Assembly: GCA_964034945.1 (NCBI GenBank)
Contig: OZ035961.1
Coordinates: forward strand, 51,001 to 115,000
DNA length: 64,000 nucleotides
DNA from: Chrysopilus asiliformis
Lineage: Eukaryota > Arthropoda > Insecta > Diptera > Rhagionidae
Reading direction: 5' to 3'
Positions within the stretch are counted from its first letter, which is position 1. The number at the start of each line of letters is the position of its first letter. Shown one piece after another: positions 49,795 to 60,614 of this stretch. The notes under the pieces are model-generated. The model was not told the origin of the DNA and made no database searches. It saw only the letters and a list, made by a program, of their open reading frames with translations. The position numbers and the translations under genes were made by a program.

Positions 49795-50057
49795 TTAGTA
49801 ACTTTGACGTCACACGATGGCGTTATCTCTCGTTATGCTGTCACATAACTCGTACATCAAAGTCAGGGCCGACGGCTATCACGTCATCCTGAAATTTTAT
49901 TATAAAAGATCTCGCCCTTTTTCGTTCTCTTTGCTGTTTCAGTTCTTACATTTTGTTTTGGTTTTGGTTACCATTTTTACACTGAAGTAATCTCTCGCAC
50001 TGAAAATAAATGAGCTTTGGGACTTTATCGAGATTAAACGCAAGAACAATTTTATGA
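49795..50057 (+). promoter_or_regulatory. Candidate TATA/CRE promoter with a tiny leader frame
   Basis: TGACGTCA palindrome at 49805-49812, a CGTCA half-site at 49882-49886, TATAAAAG at 49901-49908, and TTTCAGTTC with an initiator-like TCAGTT at 49939-49944. The TATA-to-initiator spacing (about 40) is longer than usual. The first ATG downstream (50010) opens a 15-codon frame ending at 50057. The arrangement is suggestive in otherwise featureless DNA, but no gene is recognised after it. Confidence 0.25.
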
Positions 50058-50529
50058 GAATATGTATGCCACAGAGTCGAAATAAAAATTATTTGACAGG
50101 GATGGAAAGAGTGTATTTCAAAAACTATTCTAATGACGATATTTGAGATACTACTGATGGTTTAAAGGCAAGGTTTAGTTAAAAATTAGTTTACCTACAT
50201 TTTCTACTGAAACGAGGTTGACATTTTTATTGCATATTTTTTCTCCGAATCAAATAAAACAACTTTCCTCTAAAATTCGGTTTATTATGTGTATGACACG
50301 TTAATACTTACTATAAAAAATCGACATACTTTTTTTATCACCATACTTACTTCGAAACTCAAACAAGACTTTCCGAGATAAGATTTGTAGAAATTCGCCG
50401 ACAATGGTGACCACGGTTTTTTGATTAAAGGAGTTAAGTTTTCAATTAGTTGATACATCATGGCGCGTCAAAAACGCGTCATCTTACGTTCTTGCAAAAT
50501 TTTCAACCACACGAAAATGCATATTTATC

Positions 50530-51002
50530 AATTTTTTAAAAGCTTTTATTTAGCTTGCCTTCGTATCTGTTTGTCTGTCTGTCGGGGTCAAATCTTGCAA
50601 TCTAATTTTGACCCACTTCCACTCGTCCGACTGACCTGGAATTTTGCACACATGTAGGTTCGACGACAATATAATATTTTCATTACTTCGTCCTTGCAAG
50701 AATAAGGAAAGGTCCTGTAAGCATAACGTGATTATCCTTTTCCTTTTTTTTTTACCCCGACTTGATCCCGACAGACAGACAAACAGATACGAAGGCAAGC
50801 TAAATAAAAGCTTTTCCGGAAGAAAAACTCATCTAGGGGTTTTTGGGGTTGCTAAATCCGATTCTGCAATTTCGCAAAATTTCCAATTTTATGCGGGGTA
50901 TTAGGGTCGATGAATCCGATTCTGGAGTCAAAAAGTCCGTAAGAATATCTCAAAAACAAGGATATATATTCGAAGATTGAAAACTAAAAACAAGCGTGGT
51001 GA
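50530..51002 (+). mobile_element. Dispersed repeat family B, copy 2, with inverted end inside
   Basis: Matches copy 1 at 22.6 kb from AAAAGCTTTTATTTAGCTTG to AACAAGCGTGG. Unlike copy 1, it contains an extra block at about 50756-50815 that is the reverse complement of its own left end: CCCGACAGACAGACAAACAG ... CTAAATAAAAGCTTTT pairs with 50538-50590. Arms are about 50 bp and nearly identical. The frames at 50460-50904 overlap this repeat and are not genes. Confidence 0.8.
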
Positions 51003-51004
51003 AA

Positions 51005-53995
51005 GAAATACGTTAATTTGGATTTTTAGTCATAGGTACTAACTAATCAAATACAGAATGACTAAAACGTACCGAATTTTCACTAATATTCTTTTAAATG
51101 CAGATTTCTTAATTTCTGTTCTTATCATATAAAATGCACGAATAATGAAATATGATAATAAATCTGACTGTACTTTGGAAAATACATTCTATTGTTTATT
51201 ATCATTTTTGATAGTATTGGGAAATTGTAAATTTACTTTTATGATTGTGAGATATACTTGTTCTGCACAACTGTACATAATGTAACTGAACGAAGAAATA
51301 TATTCCTATTGTAAGCTCCGGATAGAACCACTGGGAATAGAAAAATCACAGAAAATGCAAATTCCTTTCATTTCTATGCAAATCCCTTCATTTTCCTGCA
51401 TACTGCAGTGGCCTCGGCCAGGGTCTTCTGTTGCTTTTTCTATTTTATTTCTTATCTGTTTTTTGCCCAACTTGGATTTTCTCTTGTATTCATTCAGTTT
51501 ACTAAAGAAGAAACCCAAACTAAACAAAAAAGGCCGTTTCTTCAAATCTCCATTAAACTCTTTTGTTGTGGGTAACGTATTAAGGTTAAGAGAGAAAACT
51601 TTACCGAATGATTCTTTTAAGGATGCTCATAATCCCTTCCCCGATATATTAATACTATGCTAAACTTTAATTAACGTCATTACGGCATTTTAAAAGTTTT
51701 CGGTCTGCTCGAGTAATTGAGTTGCTGGGATAAACGGACTTTTTATCAGAATTTAAATAAAACCCTTTGATATTTAGTTTACGAAAATGTCGTCTTTCCA
51801 ATTTCATTAAAGAGCTAAAAAGAGGAAATTTAATCCTTTAAAGTTATTATTCATATCACAAAATTGGTAAAGCAAAATGGATTTTTTTTGTAAATCTTTA
51901 TCAAAATATTGAAACAAACATCATAGAATCCCCTATATAATTTTTTTATCACTATAACGTTTTTATATAATCTATATAATTTGGTTTTTTTGTCACTTTA
52001 TTCGCAAAGTGAATAAACATTTTTTTTTAATTTTTGACCATTTAATTGGTTTCAGTTAATTTCCATGGAAAAATTGATTTACAGCGTATTTTATCAAATA
52101 AATTGGAGAGCTTAATTTAACAATCTAAAAATAGATTTGGTTGCAAAATCTAAATTGAGTTTGTACTCGTCAGGCAGAAATAAAACTAATGCAGATCCAT
52201 TTTGATTTTATTTATTTTTGGCATTTAAGTCCATACGTATAAAATATTCGCAAGGGGTGGGGTCTTCCTTTATTCGTTTAATTTAATTTAATTCCATTGG
52301 ATTGGCAAATATGCAAATGCACTTTTTTGCCACAATGAATATGCGCATAATTTAAAATCTCACATAAATTTTGTTTCCTGTTTAAATACCTTATTATTTG
52401 TACTAACTGAATATATTTATAGAGAAAAATAAAACTCCTATTATTATTACGATTGTTATCGAAAGGATGTAATGCTTAAATATTTGTTTTGTGTCTCTAA
52501 TATCGATTTATATAATTTATTTCATTAGATAAGGCCATAGAATCCATAATTATTATTATTTAGGTTAACTGAAAACCAATATGAATTATGAATCTAATCA
52601 GAAAACCAACGAGATTTATTTTAATCATGCTAAATATATCGCTTAAAATTATATTAAACACTAACATTAATACATGTTATAAAGTATTAATAAAATTCAA
52701 ATAGCATTTTCAAAAAGATATTGAAAAAATCACAGCGAAAATAACTTATTAGATAAACCCTATTAATTAAAGTGAAAAAAATTGCATGTAAACTTGGATT
52801 CTAATTTGAGATCATTAAAAAAATTCTAAATCATATTGATGCCAAAATCTTTGAAAAATCTCTTTTTCCAAACATTTTTAGAGTTTTTAGCAAGTCGTTT
52901 ACCTAATATAAGCTCTTTATAGGTTAAATTAGTGGTTCTTTTCTTTAAGAGCGAAAACTTCATTCCCCGAGTGTTAAAAAAGGTATAAAATGCCTGTGGT
53001 TTGTAAGAAATTTCTTTGACTAATTTTGGATTATTATCGCATACATAGCATATTATCTGTTCCTAGTGCCTATCTCTCGAAGAACATGAAACGCATTTAA
53101 TTAGGCTTGTCCATTAAAAAGCCTTTCATAAAACCGCTCTTACGATGATGGGTTGGCGCATTTTGTAAAAATGAGCAAATTGAGAAGTGAAGGCAAGCAG
53201 CATTTCAGCAACGTTAATGGGAAAAAGTCTTTGCTATAAAATTAATTAATTATCATCCATTTACGACATGTCTTTTTCTTTCTAGGCTTTGGAACCAAGA
53301 ATTTTGTCTAGTGCGTCTATTATTTCTCGCCATTTAAAAACCTCTTTATCCTGAGTTGATGGCATGTTACTAAAAGCTCAGCCCTGTGTGAGTTAACTAT
53401 AATTAACATCATGTTGGGTATTCGATCCAGTATATTTCTTCCTTCTCATCTCCATTTCTTATGCTTTTATATTTATCCTTCCTGTTTTTTTCCTTATTTG
53501 ATTCATGTATTGTTGTTTTCGTATTTGCTTGTAAGTTTACTTTGTCATCATGAGATATTGTGTGTCGGTGAAGTCAGTGGTTTACACGGGGAAAATTACT
53601 GTATGCTTGAATAATGCAAAAAACTAACAACAACAAAAGAGATATAAAATTAATGAAAGTTTTTATACAAGTAACAAAATTGCGGACTCTTTTTGTAAAG
53701 TGCTTTTTCCGTCCTCTTTTGCTTGGTTACTAAAAAGATATTTATTGTGACATGACCATTCGGATCATGATTGTTGCTACTATAAATTGAACATAGGTTG
53801 ACAGGTAAACCCTACAAAAAGATATTCTTTTTTTTTATCTTCAGATCATATTCAATGTCTGTGGGATAAATTAAGACAAACTGGACTTTATCGTAAGATC
53901 TACAAAATATCATATTTTGCCTATCTATTGCAGGACATTTCTAACTGAGACTGGGTCCTAACAATTTTTCGTACCTACAATTTTACATAAAAAAT
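51005..53995. other. AT-rich gene-poor DNA
   Basis: Short frames only; the 102-codon frame at 51355-51663 has no recognisable domain. No repeats or RNA genes identified. Confidence 0.45.
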
Positions 53996-54004
53996 ACGAA
54001 AAAT

Positions 54005-54235
54005 GGAGGGATTGCAATTTTTTAAAGGTTCTTCATTGCAACCAACCAACGGTAGTAGCCATGATAGCAGTCTAGACTGATGATCTCATTAGCACCAAGC
54101 ATTAAGTATCACTACCTATTTCGATCAAACAAATTGAATGGATTTAAACTAACAGCTTGTGTCAGGTGAGGTTTGAACCAACGACTTCCGGCTGTGTTCT
54201 TCCATGCTGCAATGCAAACCATTGCAAACCATACA
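54005..54235 (-). mobile_element. Possible tRNA-derived SINE
   Basis: On the minus strand, GGTTCAAACCTCACCTG (about 54160-54176) matches the pol III B box and T-arm of tRNAs at nearly every position, preceded by CCGGAAGTCGTT as in the variable-loop region. A loose A-box-like TGGTTTGCAATGG lies about 50 bases before it. The following 130 bases end in an A/T-rich tail. The tRNA cloverleaf is not intact, so it is a tRNA-derived element or pseudogene, not a working tRNA. Confidence 0.35.
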
Positions 54236-57200
54236 AATGTTTCACATAGAATTAGAAATCCATGTGAAACTGTAGATGATGCGCAAAAAAAAAGAAACAA
54301 ACGCCTATTCGTGTTATGAAACTTAAATAAAAGTGAATTTTTTCTTAAATAAAGCCATTTGTAAGAGCCACTTACTTTTAATATAGTAAATATTATCTGA
54401 AAAACGTTCATCTTTCTCTTATTAATAAAAAAATCATTCGTTATACCAATATATCATACCATATCACATTTTCTATTCCAAACCACTTTATTTTCAAATT
54501 TGCTAAAGATACTTACTGGCCATAAAACATAGAAAAGCGGTCAATTGAAAATAAATATTGGAGAATGGTTTTTTGGGAGTTCCCCAAGGACCGCAGCGGG
54601 CACGAAACCAATAGAACGACAAAAACTTTAACTACACTGAATTTTAGTTCATTTATCAAATGTCACGTATTTATCCCTTTCAAAGGACTTCTGATTCATC
54701 TTGATACGTGACCAATATTTTTGCCAACAAAGTAAATGCCTTGATTTCACAACAATGCGGTTTCCATTGTGAACGCCAACTAGACTTTTTTTTACTCTTT
54801 TCTTATTATATTTTCAATAGGGGAAAAAAGCTGACTAACCATAAACTATGGCAAATTTATCACAGGGTTAAGCGAACAGTAACATTTTGAATCAATTAAT
54901 TTATCTTTTTGGGGTTCGTGAAAAATATTTGCGGGAAATGTATAGTAATTTTTTTTTAACTAGATTAATTCTGAATTTCAGAAAAATATTTTAACTTTAA
55001 GGATGTTTAACTGATAGTAGACTTTTACGATGATCTAAAAATCTGTTATCAATTGCTATGTTTTGAAACTTTGAACCTAATCTCAAGATTAAGTAAATTT
55101 ACATAATATTTAGGATTAGGAAAACCATAAGTGATTAATTTACAGAAATAATTGCTTTATAACTATTAAAAATTGTTTAGAAGAGTTTTCTGCCAAATAA
55201 GTGTCTTTTCCAAAAAAGCATACGGAAAGTCGGTTAGTATTAAGCAATGCAATCTGATAAATACATTTTTAATGGCTAGCTGTTCTTATGGGCATTTTTA
55301 GTATTGTATAATAAAAGTTTATGTGAGCTGAAGTTAAAAACCATTGTGATGAATAAAAAGGCGAAAAAATATTCACCCAAAAATTCAAAAGCAATAAACA
55401 AGACAAAGTGTCCATTAGAGTTTTCATTATGAGTTTGGGAACGCGCTTAAATAGGAGTTCGTCCTTTCATCATACCCATAATATGCAAAGCAAATATGTA
55501 CATAAAAGTCCTTCAAATATATTAACAATATAGATGCATATGGATATTTTTCGCCTCCGATTAGCTATATATAGATATATTATTTATATACTGATATACA
55601 TACGTGTAACAACTACATATATATAATATTAGTCAACATTAGCTCTCAGTACGGGCTCCTTATGGGATTAGTCAAAGACTACTTGCATAAAATATGAAGC
55701 CACTCAAAAATAGCGAGGCGCGAATGAAAAGCTCCTTTAAAAGTGAAAAGCATCGTTTTTTGAACTAAAAGTCACTCACTTATACTTACAGTTATATACT
55801 TCTACATTCATATATTAGTAATAAAGGAGTACAATATCTATTTTTATGTGAAGAGTAAAGAGTAAATACAAATACAAGCCCACTGATACCACTAATACTA
55901 GTGTAAATATGGAATATAAACATCATGATTACCCTTAAGGAAAAGCATCACAACTTGAATGGCGGCAACATCTGGTTTAAAGGCGAATTACGGCAAAACG
56001 TTTGCTTGAATCTTCCTCAGTATGCCGTATCTACATGTAAAAGCATAAGATTCATTTCATATGGTAGTTAAGAACTTTTAATAAATTTATATGCTCGCAC
56101 TTAAGAAAGCCATTATGCAAACAGAATTACCATCGTCTCACTGTATTGTTCTTATCTATATATTTATAATGCGACATTATGCATAGATAGTTGAGCTAAC
56201 TAAATAGATTTCAATAAATACATGAATTTCACCATCTATATATAGAGGAATGGCATAGCGTATTTGAACTATTACTTCCTCATTTCAAAAACAATGAAAA
56301 TTACAAATCATCATGTTAATGAAATGTTCATGTTTAAACATTCCTATTGAGTCTTGTAAAATTTAATAAATTAAACTCATTATTGAAATTCGAATTTTAA
56401 TCATTTAGAATAGAATTATGTTAAAATTTAAAATGACAGCACATTCGTAAATCCAACATAAAACATATTAAAACTTCAATTTAAAAAATACATCAGAGAA
56501 ATTTTATTACACTGAAATTATTCTGTATATCCTCATCTTTTGCCAATATGATGAGCTGCCCATATATCGAACCTGTCAATTTCCGATTTTATTTTTCAAT
56601 TCTCCCGTAACCACCGTAAACTTTTCCCTCAACATAAGACGAAACCTGCTCAATGGAAAAATATACAGTCCTATAGAAACATTTCGTTTATAATATTTCT
56701 CTTTACATTTTTGGATTGAAGAAAGGAGGGACCTGATTTTTTTAATAAACATTTTCTCCAAAGGTTTCCGATTTCTGTATTTTCAGCCTGGCTGCAAAAA
56801 TTTTCGCCAATTTTTTTTGTGCTCTTTATTCGGTTTTTCTTTCCTTTTTTTCATTTATTCATAACACGGAACGTTTGATTTGATTTATTTGTATATGTTC
56901 GTGTCAAAAGGAATTTTCAAAACATATTAATATTTGAGTTATTCGATGTGAAGTAGCATCACACAACCCTTCCAATCTCTTTATTTGCCTTTCAGTTATT
57001 TATCATCGAAATGAGGGCGTAAAAGACAATGGAAATAGGAAATAGAAGCAGGGGAAAAGGATAATGCGGAAAAGACGAAAAGGACGATTTTGATTGATAA
57101 GGAAAAATCGACAAAAAAATAAATAAAACCGAAAACTCTATGGAAAATCGCTCACCCAAAAATTCGTCTCCACATGATAAATGAAGGGCAAATGTGGTAA

Positions 57201-57520
57201 GGACTTTGAATCCTTTTTGAAGTGTAAATTCTATCTTTTATTAGTTTAATCATTTATGTAAGAGTCTGTTTTCTTATTCTAAATGGATTTTTTTTTTCTT
57301 GCAAATTCATTTGAAATAACTGAATTATTTTTTAATCAAAAAACTTTTATCTAGAAACTTTATTTTTCAAAATTTTTATTTTTAATAATTCTTTTATATA
57401 AATTTTTGACTTTATGACTAAAAATCAAGAAACTTGAAATTGTCAAATCAAGACTTGTCAAATGAAGAAACTTAAAATTTCTGTCGAAATCGTATTTCTC
57501 AATGTCAATATAATCTCGTT
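54236..57520. other. AT-rich gene-poor DNA
   Basis: No recognised gene. A 9-bp inverted pair (GTTTCACAT at 54239-54247, ATGTGAAAC at 54262-54270) and TA-rich tracts near 55.56-55.63 kb are the only structures noted. Confidence 0.45.
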
Positions 57521-57544
57521 CCATTACTAAAGTTTAAAAAAAAA

Positions 57545-58020
57545 CATTTTCTTGAATTTAGTAACATTTTCTATAAAATCCTCACACTTCTCGGTTACTA
57601 AAATCAAGAAAAATGATTTTTGAATTTACTAACACTTCTGCACCGTGGCATTGTCGGTTACTAGCATCAAGAAAATATTTTCTAAATATTTTTCTTCCAT
57701 TATAATTTTTATGTGAACAGCAGAATAGACATATAAAAAAATAATCTAATTGCAATTAACTAATATTTAGGCTTTAGTAGACAAAAATTTTAAAAAAATA
57801 CTCCCTAATATCAGCAACGAATTTTTCTAGAGACTTTCATTAGATATAAATCATCAATTTTAAGATACATGTTTCTTAATTTCAATAACCGATTTCTACA
57901 ACCGCTTTAAAAACAAGTAACATTGTCTTCATATAAGTAATATAACGTTACTAGATTTAAGTAAAATATGGTTTAGGGCCATAGCAACCACATGCTTCGT
58001 AAATCTAGTAACATTTTTTC
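57545..58020. repeat. Cluster of a short motif in alternating orientation
   Basis: CTTGAATTTAGTAACATT (57551) and close variants recur: reversed at 57593-57609 (GGTTACTAAAATCAAG), forward at 57620-57634, reversed at 57655-57673 (GGTTACTAGCATCAAG), reversed at 57947-57959 (GTTACTAGATTTA) and forward at 58000-58012 (TAAATCTAGTAAC, exact complement of the previous). A weaker forward copy is near 57915. Pairs can form nested hairpins. Confidence 0.6.
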
Positions 58021-58024
58021 ACTT

Positions 58025-59685
58025 AAATTTCGGCAAAAAATTATTTATTTAAATTAACATTTAATTTTAATAGCAAAATATTTGATTGCTATATGTTAAA
58101 TATGCGGTATGAGTATGAAGGGAGAAATAAAATTGAAAATTCTTTATCGAATTTCTGTATCCAGGCGCACACCTTAATTTCCATACACTTGAATCATAAC
58201 ACGCTTTCGTTCTAGTATTCTTCTCTGTTATTCTAACTATCACTTTTTGATAGAGATCTCTATTAGCATAACAATCTTTAGACCATAACCACCCGCAGAT
58301 CCTTTTTCGAGTATATTTCTACCAGTTTTTGTTGTGTTGGTGAGAAATACCTTTCTGTATTCCTCCTGCTCTTTATCGATATGGCAAGCTGCTGAAGTGC
58401 TTTATGAAAAGGAGTTCACGTTTTACCCATCTGTGGAAGAATTTTTGCATTTTTTAAAAATAAATCTCAGTGGAAGTGGAGTTGAGAGTAGAAACTGTGC
58501 ATGCATCAGAGGATCAACATTTGCATACAAATCTAGTGAATGGAATGATAAAATGTGCTCATTTTTATGGTTCTAATGTGTGTAAAATGCAAATTTATAT
58601 CATTTTTATTTAAGACAAAACTGTTCAAGATCACATATGTTACAGATATTATACTAAATAAAATTCCAAGCTATATGAGGGGAATCTATGTATTACTGAT
58701 TTTATTACTTTTGTTATTACCAACATATGTACATAAATAAGTAGTACATAACTTAGATTTACGTAGGATAGTTAAAGATAAAAATTACCACATTAAATAA
58801 ATCGCGGTTTAAATGTTTTAATTCATATTCATTCAAATCATAAAAATACATAGAAATGATTAAATATTTTCAATCTTGTAAATTTCTGCGTTTGTCTTTA
58901 CAAAAATTTGAATTAAAAATTAGATTTCTAATATTATCTGCATTGATTTTTTTTATGGAAATATTTATATTTATCTTCATTATTTGAAAGTAAAATATTG
59001 TATTTAATAAAGATTTTTACTGTTTGGTATACATATAATATTTAGCTAATGTTTTTTTGGTAAACTACAAGGAACTTATCGTAGAAGTTTGGACAATAAA
59101 TTTAACTTAATCAACACATAAACAGAATCCCTGGTATGATATGGATACGGGCTAATGGCCCCCTAGTGCGTATTTAGATAATACTCCAATTTGCATGCGG
59201 ATGGGACCTTAAACAAATGTCCCTTGATGGTATTTATGGAGTTGAATTCAAGTGAATAGAAAATTTAAATATACTTTTGGGTTCGATTTTTGTAATTTTT
59301 TAGCACTATAAAAGATTTTCACATTTTATTTTAACATGACTTTAATGAAAATTTAAACGATGTGAAGTTTTCTTTCGCACAGAAAATCTTCAGTATTTTG
59401 GTAATGCCACACGGGACTTTTTGTTATTTAAACTTAAGGTCATTCAAAAATATTCTAAAATATAGTTTCCAGTATCTCAGATTTTCAGATATTACATAAC
59501 AGACGTACAAATAGGAGCTCCATGAAATTCTTCTTATGGCATGCTGTTTCTCGAAAACCATAAATACTGCGGGCTTCTTATTTACAAGGCAGATAGGTGT
59601 ATTCAAGGCCTCTATTATTTTTATACAAATGAGTTCTGATATTTTTTACTTTCTTCTTGTATAGAAGAAGAGTATTGTTTTCATG
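58025..59685. other. AT-rich gene-poor DNA
   Basis: Two short + strand frames (58334-58576 and 58555-58740) without recognisable domains. Nothing else identified. Confidence 0.45.
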
Positions 59686-59689
59686 ATAG

Positions 59690-60345
59690 AGACCGACTGG
59701 AGAACGGGGGCAGATAGAAAATTTCTGATCAGTAGGAAATCCGTTTCAGGCAAATCATCTATCGGTATGTCCATTGTACGTATCTTAAATATTCGAGAAC
59801 GCGTTGGTTCAGCGACTTGAAATTTTTTGCAAATCCATTTGAAGAAAATCGTAGTTTCTGTCAGCTTTTGGAAAAGCCAAGGCAGCTATAATGGGTAATC
59901 TTTTGAAAAAATACCGTTTTTTTTTGAAAATTTCTCGAAACCTATGTGGTTTTGGAAAAAAAATGAATATAACAAAATTTAAAACAAATAAAATTTTCTA
60001 CATTTTTTTTGTTTTCCCGTTTTTTTTTTTGTATCTCCAATGGTTCTGAAGATATTTGAAAAAGTTCGCGAAAACTATGCACTTTTAGTTTGCATATTTT
60101 CATATTGTTTGTATTTAACGGTTCTCAACATATTTCAAAAATTTCTTGGTTTTTAGAAAATCTCTCGAAAACTATGCGCTATTATGAAAAAATAGATATA
60201 AACACATTCAAGGGAAAAATATTTTCTGCATTTTTTCCTTTAACGGTTTTTACGTATCTTTAAGCGACCTTTTCTAAACGAGTAAGAAGATTTGCTCTTC
60301 GATTAAGATTTTCTATATGAAATACTTACGTATTTTGGGAAAAAA
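59690..60345 (+). repeat. Dispersed repeat family C, copy 2, with internal repeats
   Basis: The first 80 bases match family C copy 1 at 19.5 kb (GGCAGATAG ... AATCCGTTTCAGGC ... ATCTATCGGT). The remainder contains at least three divergent internal copies of a CTCGAAA(A)CTATG(C/T)-type block (near 59934, 60070 and 60162), two of them followed by TTTTCT(A/G)CATTTTTT. Non-coding. Confidence 0.6.
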
Positions 60346-60384
60346 TTTCCAAAAATATGTTTCTCTCGTACGTTAAGTCACTTA

Positions 60385-60607
60385 AGCCTAAACCCCAATT
60401 ACGCGTTCGCGCGTGCGGCATGATTTTGTTCTGGCATCTAGTAGTTGTCACCGCGTCTAAAAGTAGAAACTGAGCCTACTCTACGCGGCAGGCACGCGGC
60501 AACGCGTCTGAGCAACACGCAATTATACATTTACTCATATATATACGTAGTTTTTACCTTCACCGCGTGGCTGCCGCACGCGCGAACGCGTAATTGGGGT
60601 TTAGGCT
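60385..60607. mobile_element. Tourist-type MITE (PIF/Harbinger-like) with perfect TIRs
   Basis: The left end (60385-60420, starting AGCCTAAACCCCAATTACGC) and right end (60572-60607) are exact reverse complements over 36 bp. TTA lies immediately outside both ends (60382-60384 and 60608-60610), the 3-bp target duplication typical of PIF/Harbinger and Tourist MITEs. The 223-bp unit is much more GC-rich than its flanks (several CGCG and ACGCG), has no transposase, and contains further CCGCG-type blocks. The identical arms suggest a fairly recent insertion. The family assignment rests on TSD length and sequence only. Confidence 0.85.
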
Positions 60608-60614
60608 TTAGTTT

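Noticed and set aside
50460..50904. Frames around family B copy 2 as small genes
   Set aside because: They fall on the repeat and its inverted end on both strands.
54155..54235. Functional tRNA gene
   Set aside because: B box is good but acceptor, D-arm and anticodon stems cannot be formed; better read as tRNA-derived repeat.
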